From: Lentisphaeria bacterium
GTDB taxonomy: Bacteria; Verrucomicrobiota; Lentisphaeria; Victivallales; UBA1829
Direction: 5' to 3'
Assembly: GCA_017503545.1 (NCBI GenBank)
Contig: JAFVSW010000014.1
Coordinates: 1 to 36,678, forward strand
DNA length: 36,678 nt
The position numbers were made by a program, and so were the translations under genes. Below the pieces are notes generated by a model. That model did not search any database. It had not been told where the DNA came from and saw only the letters and a program-made list of their open reading frames with translations. Below, in pieces: positions 17,317-24,721 of the stretch. How positions within the stretch are numbered: position 1 is the stretch's first letter; each line of letters opens with the position of its first letter.

Positions 17317-17898
17317 TCATTTCCGTTTTTTCTTACGGGGAGCGCGCTTTTCCCTTTTACTCATATAATCCTTATAAGTAAGGGGTTTATAATTGGCTTT
17401 ATCCCATTCTTTTACCGCATTGGGACCAAGTAAAACGACATCCCAACGGGCATTTTCAGAAATAACTTTTCCATTTTCATCCAGAATGATCAGACGGGGT
17501 ATACCGTTGACCCGGAATTTCTTTTTGAGTTTGGTACGAGTCAAAGAATCAAACGGGACAGCCAACCATGGCATAGAATCCGTTTTCATATACTCCATCA
17601 TCTTAACAGGACTTTTATCGGAACTGATAAAAACGATTTCCAAATTTGATTTGCGGGCAACACGTTTGTAAAATTTTACAAGTTGAGGGGTAAAAGCACG
17701 ACAGGGACCACACCACAATGCAGAAAAGTACAAGCCGACTCTTTTTCCTTGTAATACAGTGGCAGTATTGACCTTATTGCCGGTACGGGATGTTAATTCA
17801 TCACCAAATTCACGGACAAACCAAGGTTCTTTTTCCTGTGCGGCAAGGTGAAACACTGCGGCAACCAGAAACAATGAAAGAAAAAATACTTTTTTCAT
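17317..17898 (-). CDS. Exported thioredoxin-like protein (tryparedoxin/TlpA type)
   Basis: A 193-residue protein with a signal peptide (MKKVFFLSLFLVAAVFHLAA, cleavage near residue 20). The active site is WCGPC at residues 62-66 in FSALWCGPCRAFTPQLVKFY. The stretch EIVFISSDKSPVKMMEYMKT and the cis-proline loop GIPRLIILDENGKVI are typical of nucleoredoxin/tryparedoxin-like thioredoxin folds. It is probably a periplasmic thiol-disulfide oxidoreductase; the partner is unknown. The C-terminal tail is very basic (KREKRAPRKKKRK). GAGGAG precedes the ATG, and a strong promoter lies upstream. Confidence 0.85.
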   Translation of the reverse strand: MKKVFFLSLFLVAAVFHLAAQEKEPWFVREFGDELTSRTGNKVNTATVLQGKRVGLYFSALWCGPCRAFTPQLVKFYKRVARKSNLEIVFISSDKSPVKMMEYMKTDSMPWLAVPFDSLTRTKLKKKFRVNGIPRLIILDENGKVISENARWDVVLLGPNAVKEWDKANYKPLTYKDYMSKREKRAPRKKKRK

Positions 17899-17958
17899 AA
17901 TACACTCCTCTTTTCTGCTTTTTAATTGTAAGATACACTGACTGCATGTTTCTATTCA

Positions 17959-17987
17959 AATATATTCTGCAATCAACTGTTTGTCAA
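17959..17987 (-). promoter_or_regulatory. Predicted promoter of the thioredoxin-like gene
   Basis: Minus strand: TTGACA (17982-17987), 17-base spacer, TATATT (17959-17964). This is a near-consensus match; transcription would start near 17952, about 54 bases ahead of the ATG at 17898. Confidence 0.7.
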
Positions 17988-18078
17988 ATTAAAAACGCAG
18001 ATGTATCATAAATTTTTCAAAAAAAAGATATTTTCTTCACTCTTACGCCAGTATTTTGTCTGTTGAGGCAATCAAATA

Positions 18079-18642
18079 TTATGCAATAAACATGCCGGAA
18101 AGCGTATTGCTGATTGCATCATCATCCACACCGAATACATGTCTGGCAATCGCAGCCGCAAAATACGGGGTTGCACCCGGACCTTTACCGGTAATCAAAC
18201 CATTGTCACATTCCACCATTTTACCGGTAAAACGCAAATCTTCCGCGCCGGAAAGGGGCTCACATCCCGGATAACCGGTCATGACGGCATCATCTGCGAT
18301 CCCGGCGAATTTCAGTACAATCGGAGCCGCACAAATGGCAGCGAGATGTTTGCCTTTGAGATGATATTGGCGCAGCACGGGAATCAACTTTTCCGAATCA
18401 CGCAAGTTTGTGGCACCGGGCAGACCGCCGGGGAGAATGATTACATCCGCCGCATCAACGGGGGCATTATCAAATACAACATCCGCCGTTACGGTAATGT
18501 TATGACTGCCAGTCACGGTCAAATCATTCAAACCGCACAAGAGGACATTGCAATTCAAACGCCGGAGGATATCCGCTGTTGCCAGGGCTTCGATTTCTTC
18601 AAATCCGGGAGCTAAAATCAATAAAGCAGTTTTGTCGTTCAT
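18079..18642 (-). CDS. DJ-1/PfpI family protein (YajL-like)
   Basis: A 187-residue protein of the DJ-1/PfpI superfamily. The nucleophile elbow AAICAAP has Cys104, and the partner glutamate is in APGFEEIEA (Glu15/Glu16). PGGLPGATNL is the usual DJ-1 turn before it. The length and spacing match the YajL/DJ-1 subgroup, whose members are reported as glyoxalase or deglycase and oxidative-stress proteins; the real activity here is unknown. AGGATGAG precedes the ATG. It ends a minus-strand cluster, 12 bases after the coaB stop. Confidence 0.9.
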   Translation of the reverse strand: MNDKTALLILAPGFEEIEALATADILRRLNCNVLLCGLNDLTVTGSHNITVTADVVFDNAPVDAADVIILPGGLPGATNLRDSEKLIPVLRQYHLKGKHLAAICAAPIVLKFAGIADDAVMTGYPGCEPLSGAEDLRFTGKMVECDNGLITGKGPGATPYFAAAIARHVFGVDDDAISNTLSGMFIA

Positions 18643-18654
18643 AATATAAAAAAC

Positions 18655-19293
18655 TCATCCTTTCTTACTGAATATCGTTTGGAGCATCTGCTCCGCTAAT
18701 GTTTTCTTATCCGTCAACGGAAAATCGACAACTTCTCCGGTCCGCGCATACAATGTCACCGCATTGGTATCCGCCTGAAATCCGCGTCCTGGAACACCAA
18801 CCGTATTGGCTGCGATCCAATCCAGATTTTTCCGTTCCATTTTACTTAATGCACGCGCACGCAAATCTTCCGTTTCTGCGGCAAAACCGATCAATGTCTG
18901 ATGCGCCGCTTTCATCTGCCCCAGAGACTGAAGAATATCTTCGGTCCGTTCCAGACGCAAAATCATATCGCCATCCTGTTTATGGATCTTCTGTGCGGAA
19001 ATCTCCACAGGGCGATAATCTGCCACTGCAGCACAGGAAATAAAGGCATCCATTACGGGGAAACGGTCTTTGACCGCTTTTGCCATATCTGCGGCGGAAA
19101 TCACGGGGATAAATTCCGCTAAACCGTCCGGCTGTTTCAAATTCACCGGACCGGATACCAGATATACCTCATATCCGGCAGCGACAGCAGCCTCGGCAAG
19201 GGCATATCCCATTTTGCCGCTGGAATGATTGGTAATGAACCGAACCGGGTCAATGGCTTCCCGCGTTGGTCCGGCAGATATCATAAGTTTCAT
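18655..19293 (-). CDS. coaB: Stand-alone phosphopantothenate-cysteine ligase (CoaB)
   Basis: A 212-residue protein equal to the C-terminal half of CoaBC. It carries AGPTREAIDPVRFITNHSSG (nucleotide-binding part), AAVADYRP and LIGFAAET, all standard in CoaB, and the C-terminal SKK tail. CoaB joins cysteine to 4'-phosphopantothenate in coenzyme A synthesis. The CoaC decarboxylase half is absent here, so it must be encoded elsewhere. Its ATG overlaps the stop of nadK by four bases. Confidence 0.92.
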   Translation of the reverse strand: MKLMISAGPTREAIDPVRFITNHSSGKMGYALAEAAVAAGYEVYLVSGPVNLKQPDGLAEFIPVISAADMAKAVKDRFPVMDAFISCAAVADYRPVEISAQKIHKQDGDMILRLERTEDILQSLGQMKAAHQTLIGFAAETEDLRARALSKMERKNLDWIAANTVGVPGRGFQADTNAVTLYARTGEVVDFPLTDKKTLAEQMLQTIFSKKG

Positions 19294-20051
19294 ATACGTG
19301 ATCCTTTACGATCGACTGAAGTTTTCCGCAATTCATGACGCATTTTACGGCAAAGGGGACACATGAAAGCATCCAGCCCCAACACCGGAGTCGTTTCACC
19401 ACTCAACATAATCGTTGCGTTGTCACCTTCCTGTAAAGAAATGGATTCCGGGTAATTATCTGCCACCATTTCACAGGGACCGCGGAGAACGGTAATATCA
19501 ATCCGGCTTTTTTCCGGCAGCACCAGATGGTTGACCAATTCCGTGCTGTTGCTGAATGCCAGCCCGATCCCGGTCCGGAAAATACTGTGGGTAATACTCC
19601 GATAATAAGCCGTAGAACCATGTACAGTGGAAACGCCAACGCCGTCCCCTACAATTTCCCGCCCGTATAATTCACCATCGATCCGGACATCATAGCGCAT
19701 CGCACTTACATGGATCCGGTTATGAATAAAAATATCATTGATTCCGAACAAACGTTTTCCGCATGCTTCCCCGCAAAGCCGGGGCAGCTCGGTTATATGC
19801 AATTTATCTTCCTTGAACATTTGCAGCTGCATGTCAACAGAATGTTCGCTGCATAACGGAGCCGTTTCCTCATCACGCAACGGAAATTTTATTTTGTGGG
19901 GATACAATGCTGCTGCCCCGAGCATGGCACCATCACCACCATAACAAAGAATCAAATCCGCCTCCTCCGGATTTTCGACAACCGAAAATCCATAAGCACG
20001 AACCTTTTCAGAAATCACCTCAAGATGTTTTCCATGAAGAAAAAATTTCAT
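19290..20051 (-). CDS. nadK: NAD kinase, divergent
   Basis: A 253-residue protein of the NAD/diacylglycerol kinase fold, which makes NADP from NAD and a phosphate donor. It shows GGDGAML (residues 38-44), N105-D106 where the family has Asn-Glu, and DGVGVSTVHGSTAYYRS (136-152) where the family usually reads STPTGSTAY. The Pro-Thr to Val-His and Glu to Asp changes make it an unusual member. The start at 20051 is set by AAAGGAA and the ATGA overlap with the preceding methylase stop; an in-frame ATG at 20105 would add 18 residues within the upstream gene. It lies between SpoU methylase and coaB genes in an overlapping cluster. Confidence 0.82.
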   Translation of the reverse strand: MKFFLHGKHLEVISEKVRAYGFSVVENPEEADLILCYGGDGAMLGAAALYPHKIKFPLRDEETAPLCSEHSVDMQLQMFKEDKLHITELPRLCGEACGKRLFGINDIFIHNRIHVSAMRYDVRIDGELYGREIVGDGVGVSTVHGSTAYYRSITHSIFRTGIGLAFSNSTELVNHLVLPEKSRIDITVLRGPCEMVADNYPESISLQEGDNATIMLSGETTPVLGLDAFMCPLCRKMRHELRKTSVDRKGSRI

Positions 20052-20527
20052 TCTGAAATTCCTTTCCATTGCTTCTGAATCGCATATACGACTACCGCCG
20101 CACAATTTCCAACATTGATCGAGGCTTTCTCTCCAAGCATGGGCAGAGAAACCGCACCATCCGTTTCCGCCAATGCTTCGGCTGAAATCCCCAATGCTTC
20201 ATTCCCCAACAGAATGGCGACCCGATCCGGATACTGAAAATCCCAGGCATCCACCGCATTTTCCACCGTTTCCACCGCATAGACCGGAACACCCTCCGCA
20301 TGGAGGGCACGCACTGCATCTGCGGCAGTCGGAAAAATCCGGCTGGGAACCATGGTATCAGCCCCCATTGCCGTTTTCACCAGTTTCGGGTGCGGCGGTG
20401 CCGGGGTATAACCACAACAAATAATCTCGGCACAAGCGACCGCCTCCGCAATCCGGAATATGTTTCCGACATTGTGGGCACTGCGTAAATTATCAAGAAT
20501 AATACTTAAACGAATGTTACGACTCAT
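20048..20527 (-). CDS. SpoU/TrmH-type RNA 2'-O-methyltransferase (short)
   Basis: A 159-residue protein made of the SPOUT methyltransferase domain alone. The three family motifs are present: SAHNVGNIFRIAEA (motif 1, Asn and Arg), AILLGNEALGIS (motif 2) and LPMLGEKASINVGNCAAVVV (motif 3, the knotted SAM site). Relatives methylate ribose in tRNA or rRNA; the target cannot be read from the sequence. Start and stop both overlap neighbouring genes by four bases (ATGA), giving translational coupling between the DEAD helicase and nadK. Confidence 0.9.
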   Translation of the reverse strand: MSRNIRLSIILDNLRSAHNVGNIFRIAEAVACAEIICCGYTPAPPHPKLVKTAMGADTMVPSRIFPTAADAVRALHAEGVPVYAVETVENAVDAWDFQYPDRVAILLGNEALGISAEALAETDGAVSLPMLGEKASINVGNCAAVVVYAIQKQWKGISE

Positions 20528-22134
20528 CTGCGGCGGCCTTTTCCAAAACTCCGGGATCCATTTCCGCGGCTGCCGCCACGGAAATTGTGATTTTGTACAC
20601 GGGGTAATTCCGGTGCTTTACGTACTTTTTCCGGCAGAACAAGCTGATCTTCTTCCGGCTGGATCGTATGAATTTCCATCCCCGCATATTTTTCAATAGC
20701 CGGCAACGCAAACGCACCGACTTCACAAATAAAACTGATGGCTACGCCTTTGACTCCGGCACGACCGGTACGCCCGACACGATGCACATAATCATCCGGC
20801 TGTTCCGGCAGATCGTAATTCAACACATGCGTAATGCCGTCAACATGGATCCCACGCGCGGCGACATCCGTTGCGACCAATACTTTTGTTTCTCCGGTCC
20901 GGAACCGTTCCAGAACTTTGATCCGTTTTTCCTGCGGCACATCGCCGGACAATAATTCAGCATCCACGCCATAGGAATACAGTTCCCGGACAAGATCCCG
21001 GTTATGATGTTTCATATTACCGAAAATGATCAGCCGTTCCGGCTGTAATGACCGCAGAAGATAAAGCAGGAACGGTAATTTCTGTTCCGAAAGAACGGCA
21101 TAGAAATGCTGATCGATCAAATCCGTAATGACCTGTTCCGGTTCCGATTCCACAAATTCCGGATTTTTCAGGAATGCATCGGCAAGACGTAATACTTCCG
21201 GTTCCAATGTGGCACTGAACAACATGGTCTGACGGACTCCCGCGGGCGGCAATTTGGAAACAATACGCCGTACATCAGGAATAAAACCCATATCAAGCAT
21301 ACGGTCCGCTTCATCAATCACCAGAATTTCCGTTTGGGATAAATCCAGATGTCCGCTCCGGTTATAATCCAGAATACGCCCCGGAGTCCCGATCAGAATG
21401 TCAACACTCTGCTGCAACGCATCACGCTGTCCTTTATGATCCATACCGCCGAAAATAACGACATTGTGCAACGCAGTATATTGGGACAATGCTTCCGCAT
21501 CTTTATGAATCTGGATTGCCAATTCACGGGTGGGAGAAAGCACCAATACCCGGCAGGTTCCCGGTTTGCGGTCGGCAGCAGACAATGGCTTTTTCAACAG
21601 TCGGGTCATTGTGGAAGCAAGAAATGCCGCCGTTTTTCCGGTCCCGGTCTGAGCCTTTGCCGCCAAGTCGGAACCATTGATCGCAAAAGGCAGACATTTT
21701 TTCTGAATCTCGGTACAATAAGAAAAACCGAGTGTTTGTGTCGCCGCCAGGATCTCTCCGGATAATTCAAGATCAAAGAAACGCAATTTGCCTTCTTCTT
21801 CCGGAGGGGCAATCAATTCCGCGGGCATGGGTGCCGGAGTACGCACAACAACCGGCGCATCTTTTGCATGAGATTTGGGGACGGGTGCTGAATTGACTGC
21901 GGAAGATTGTTTTTTCTTGTTTTTCTTACCGGTATTCTGAGGAGTACGGCGATCCGCCATACGAACATAAGTTTCGCCATCGTTCCGTTTGCGTTGTTTG
22001 CGGGGATTTTCCCCTTTCTTGAATTTTTTCCGTTTTTCATCGGAGGGCGGGGGCAAAGCAGGAGCGGCAGGAGAAAAAACGGAGCGTATTCCCCGGAAAA
22101 CAGCTTCAATATTGTTTCTGATACGTTTGAACAC
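20524..22134 (-). CDS. DEAD-box RNA helicase (RhlE-like)
   Basis: A 536-residue helicase. A basic, disordered N-terminal extension (1-115) precedes the core. Visible motifs are: Q-motif region with Gln144, motif I AQTGTGKT (161-168), PTRELAIQ, GTPGR, motif II DEAD (274-277), motif III SAT (307-309), VATDVAARGIHV and HRVGRTGRAG. The C-terminal tail is rich in Arg and Gly (FRGGSRGNGSRSFGKGRRR), as in RhlE-type helicases that act on rRNA or mRNA structure. The start is a GTG at 22134 with only a weak GGAATT upstream, so the exact N-terminus is uncertain. Its stop overlaps the methylase start by four bases. Confidence 0.92.
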   Translation of the reverse strand: MFKRIRNNIEAVFRGIRSVFSPAAPALPPPSDEKRKKFKKGENPRKQRKRNDGETYVRMADRRTPQNTGKKNKKKQSSAVNSAPVPKSHAKDAPVVVRTPAPMPAELIAPPEEEGKLRFFDLELSGEILAATQTLGFSYCTEIQKKCLPFAINGSDLAAKAQTGTGKTAAFLASTMTRLLKKPLSAADRKPGTCRVLVLSPTRELAIQIHKDAEALSQYTALHNVVIFGGMDHKGQRDALQQSVDILIGTPGRILDYNRSGHLDLSQTEILVIDEADRMLDMGFIPDVRRIVSKLPPAGVRQTMLFSATLEPEVLRLADAFLKNPEFVESEPEQVITDLIDQHFYAVLSEQKLPFLLYLLRSLQPERLIIFGNMKHHNRDLVRELYSYGVDAELLSGDVPQEKRIKVLERFRTGETKVLVATDVAARGIHVDGITHVLNYDLPEQPDDYVHRVGRTGRAGVKGVAISFICEVGAFALPAIEKYAGMEIHTIQPEEDQLVLPEKVRKAPELPRVQNHNFRGGSRGNGSRSFGKGRRR

Positions 22135-22228
22135 GGATAAATAATTCCAATCAATAAAATTTGTGCAGACATTATTGTTTTACTGCAGATTGCCGGGCAG
22201 ACTTGAATTGCGCCGGGTATGAATCAGT

Positions 22229-22256
22229 AATTTACACCAAAAATCAGAAAATGCAA
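22229..22256 (-). promoter_or_regulatory. Predicted promoter of the DEAD helicase / nadK / coaB cluster
   Basis: Minus strand: TTGCAT (22251-22256), 16-base spacer, TAAATT (22229-22234) within the 143-base gap between the second SpoU methylase and the helicase. It would give a leader of about 88 bases. Confidence 0.4.
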
Positions 22257-22277
22257 GATTTTCCGGAGAGATTTTCC

Positions 22278-23042
22278 TCAGGATGTAATACGGCGGACAT
22301 ATTCAAAGAGAACAATCGTTGCCGCTTGTGCCACGTTCAACGATTCCGCATCGCCGGGCATGGGAATGTGCAAAGAACGGGATCCCGCCAATTCCGCCAC
22401 ACCGGTGGCTTCGCATCCGAAAATCACCGCCGATTTTTCAAATACATCCGGCGTCCGGAATACATTTTCCCCTCCCGCCGGCAAGGTGCGCCACATGGTA
22501 TGATATCCTTGCGAACGCAACGCTCCCGCCGCATCTTCCAGCGATTCCGCATAACGCAGAGTCAATGCAAATTGTGCGCCGGAGGCAGAACGGAGAACTT
22601 TATCTGACCAGGGGTCGATTCCGCCTTTGGTCAACCAGACTTCTTTCAAACCGATAGCACGGGCAGTCCGTAAGATCGTACCGAAATTACCGGGATCACC
22701 CACACGGTCAAGAATCAACACAAAAGGATCCGGCACCGGGTCTGTGACCGGGCGGAAAGAAGGACAGGATGCCAACACCAGGATTCCCTGGGAATTAACC
22801 GTTGCGGCAAGATCTTCAAATTCACCGGCAGGCAGAACAATCCGTTCGGCGGGACATGGCGGCAAAACAAAATCCGCCTTATCTTCCCGGAGGACGATCA
22901 GTTCTACAAGATCACTTCTGCATTGAAGAATCTCGGAAGAAGAACGCAAACCATCACAAAGACAGTATGGCGACTTCTTCCTGCCATGCCTTGTCCGGAG
23001 AGACCGGATCAGCATTTCCTGCCGTTTTGTCAAACCTGACAT
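22278..23042 (-). CDS. TrmH/RlmB-like RNA 2'-O-methyltransferase
   Basis: A 254-residue protein. The N-terminal part (about 1-95) looks like the substrate-binding L30-like domain of RlmB/TrmH-family enzymes, and the rest is a SPOUT methyltransferase: DRVGDPGNFGTILRTA (motif 1), VIFGCEATGV (motif 2) and IPMPGDAESLNVAQAATIVL (motif 3). The size is typical of 23S rRNA ribose methylases, but the target is not certain. The start lies nine bases after the TPR-like gene stop, so it is likely co-transcribed with it; no strong ribosome binding site is visible. Confidence 0.9.
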   Translation of the reverse strand: MSGLTKRQEMLIRSLRTRHGRKKSPYCLCDGLRSSSEILQCRSDLVELIVLREDKADFVLPPCPAERIVLPAGEFEDLAATVNSQGILVLASCPSFRPVTDPVPDPFVLILDRVGDPGNFGTILRTARAIGLKEVWLTKGGIDPWSDKVLRSASGAQFALTLRYAESLEDAAGALRSQGYHTMWRTLPAGGENVFRTPDVFEKSAVIFGCEATGVAELAGSRSLHIPMPGDAESLNVAQAATIVLFEYVRRITS

Positions 23043-23051
23043 GGAAACAAA

Positions 23052-23798
23052 TTATTTCTTTTTCGCCGGGACAGCGGCTTTTTTTGCCGGAGCTGCGGGA
23101 ATCTGTTTTTTCAGGTTGGCAGCTTTCAAAGCCCAGATGGCATAGGGATCGGTAGAATCTGCAGAGGCACGGGAAAGATTGATGGCAGCAAGTGCTATTT
23201 CCGCTTTTTTCACATCACCTTTGTCAAGAGACAAACGGGCAGAGTGATAAGCGGCTTCCGCACGCTGTGCTTCGTTCACTGCGATATTGGAAACGATTCT
23301 ATCCAATGCTTTAATGGCGTCCGGAGTATTGCCCTGGAGTTCCAGGATACCGGCACAGTCGATCGCGGCACGGATACGCATAAAGGTATCAGCAGCAGTA
23401 GACTGGGAGGCTTTATACAACGCATCATATGCTTTTGCATAATTTTTTTGTGCAAGATACAGAGAAGACAATTTCATTGCGGCTGCAGCAGTATTCACGT
23501 TTTCCGGATATTTTGCGATCACGTTTTCCAATTCTGTAATGGAAGCGGCAGCAGCGATTTCACGCTGCACGGCTTTTTTCTGAGCGGCACTGATATGCCA
23601 GCCGATCACGCCGATCACAATAACAAGAACGATTGCAGCAAGGACAGTGGCTGCAAGTTTCCAATGAGCAGTAAACCAAACTTCAAACAAATCCATACTG
23701 TTTGTCTGCTGGGAAACAGGAACCTCATGCTTTTTCTTTTTTACCGGACGTTTCATTTCATTGAAATCTGTAATCTTTTTTACGCGATTGTTGCTCAT
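23052..23798 (-). CDS. Single-pass membrane protein with TPR-like repeats
   Basis: A 248-residue protein. A basic cytoplasmic N-terminus (KRPVKKKKHE) is followed by a transmembrane helix at about residues 48-70 (LAATVLAAIVLVIVIGVIGW) and an alpha-helical region with TPR-like units, e.g. AAMKLSSLYLAQKNYAKAYD and RAAIDCAGILELQGNTPDAI. This resembles the YfgM/TPR_21 type, which assists periplasmic protein translocation, but a close match cannot be claimed. The C-terminus is Ala/Lys/Pro-rich. AAAGGTG lies upstream of the ATG and a strong promoter further up. Confidence 0.75.
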   Translation of the reverse strand: MSNNRVKKITDFNEMKRPVKKKKHEVPVSQQTNSMDLFEVWFTAHWKLAATVLAAIVLVIVIGVIGWHISAAQKKAVQREIAAAASITELENVIAKYPENVNTAAAAMKLSSLYLAQKNYAKAYDALYKASQSTAADTFMRIRAAIDCAGILELQGNTPDAIKALDRIVSNIAVNEAQRAEAAYHSARLSLDKGDVKKAEIALAAINLSRASADSTDPYAIWALKAANLKKQIPAAPAKKAAVPAKKK

Positions 23799-23856
23799 AA
23801 CTGTAATGCACCTTTCTTATTATTGTAATAATGTTATTTCAAATTGCAATCGGGGA

Positions 23857-23885
23857 AATATAACGCACCTATGCAATAAAGTCAA
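23857..23885 (-). promoter_or_regulatory. Predicted promoter of the TPR-like protein / SpoU pair
   Basis: Minus strand: TTGACT (23880-23885), 17-base spacer, TATATT (23857-23862). Transcription would start near 23850, about 52 bases ahead of the ATG at 23798. Confidence 0.65.
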
Positions 23886-23947
23886 ATCTTTATTTGCAAA
23901 AAATCAAAGGTTTTCCCGAAAAACAATTTGTAATTGCGTTTTTTTCT

Positions 23948-24496
23948 TTACCGGACCAATGCACTGATCGTTTTGAATGCCGGATGACGGGAATTGCGGA
24001 GCATCATAAACAACAATGCTTCTGCGGACAATTCCTGTACGCCGTTATGACGCAGATACTGCAGGCCGGTATTCATGTCCGATTCTTTCCGGGAAGAAAC
24101 CGCATCCGCCACAATGTAAACAATTTTTCCGGCGGCAAGTGCATCCATGGCTGTCTGAAGCACACAAACATGAGATTCCACACCGCACAGGATCACACAT
24201 TCCCGATCCTGTTTCGCCATTGTTTCCGCAAAGGCTTCGGTCCCGTAACAGGAGAAGGAAGTTTTCTCAATGACCGGAGTCCCTGCCGGCAAAACAGAAG
24301 CGATATCTTCCACAGTAAAGCCCAAACCTTTGGGATATTGTTCCGTAACAACCACGGGACATTGAAGCGCATCTGCGCCCTGCATCAGCATCCGGCAGGC
24401 TTTCACCGTATTTTCGGAGTTGCTCATGGCACGGACCAGTTTTTCCTGCATATCAATGAGTACGATGACAGAATTTTCAGGTGTCGGGAGAATCAT
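23948..24496 (-). CDS. Isochorismatase-family cysteine hydrolase (YcaC-like)
   Basis: A 182-residue protein of the isochorismatase-like fold. The catalytic triad is visible: Asp15 (VLIDMQEKL), Lys78 (IEKTSFSCYG) and Cys111 (CGVESHVCVLQTA). The size and the TEQYPKGLG segment match YcaC-type hydrolases, whose natural substrate is unknown. The start at 24496 has AAAGGT upstream; the longer frame from 24619 would include the promoter region and no domain. A single-gene transcript is likely. Confidence 0.88.
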   Translation of the reverse strand: MILPTPENSVIVLIDMQEKLVRAMSNSENTVKACRMLMQGADALQCPVVVTEQYPKGLGFTVEDIASVLPAGTPVIEKTSFSCYGTEAFAETMAKQDRECVILCGVESHVCVLQTAMDALAAGKIVYIVADAVSSRKESDMNTGLQYLRHNGVQELSAEALLFMMLRNSRHPAFKTISALVR

Positions 24497-24537
24497 ATTT
24501 TTATTACCTTTCGTTTTATCGTTATTTACGCCTGTAT

Positions 24538-24565
24538 AACATACACTGAAATGCTGAAAATGCAA
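24538..24565 (-). promoter_or_regulatory. Predicted promoter of the isochorismatase-family gene
   Basis: Minus strand: TTGCAT (24560-24565), 16-base spacer, TATGTT (24538-24543). It is a moderate match, about 40 bases ahead of the start codon. Confidence 0.4.
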
Positions 24566-24609
24566 GAAAAAAAGTCTGATTTTAGTGCAAAATGAAATAT
24601 TATATGCAA

Positions 24610-24621
24610 AATTGTACAATT
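24610..24621. promoter_or_regulatory. Perfect 12-bp palindrome, possible operator
   Basis: aattgtacaatt is a perfect dyad lying 24 bases upstream of the -35 box of the next rightward promoter and between two divergent promoters. Its position suits an activator or repressor site; no regulator can be assigned. Confidence 0.35.
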
Positions 24622-24645
24622 GTGTTCTTTTTCATATAAAACAAT

Positions 24646-24674
24646 TTGCATTTAACTTTATGTCATGATATATT
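24646..24674 (+). promoter_or_regulatory. Predicted promoter of the 1000-residue protein gene
   Basis: TTGCAT (24646-24651), 17-base spacer and TATATT (24669-24674). An in-frame ATG at 24665 lies just ahead of and against the -10 box, so it cannot be the start; transcription near 24681 fits the ATG at 24722. Confidence 0.6.
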
Positions 24675-24721
24675 ATCCGGAAAACATACGACGCAAAGTA
24701 CAAAACAAAAGGATTCGCACC

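Noticed and set aside
19320..19380. Zinc-binding site in the NadK C-terminus (CPLC)
   Set aside because: Only one Cys pair is present and no second pair is found near it, so a zinc finger cannot be supported.
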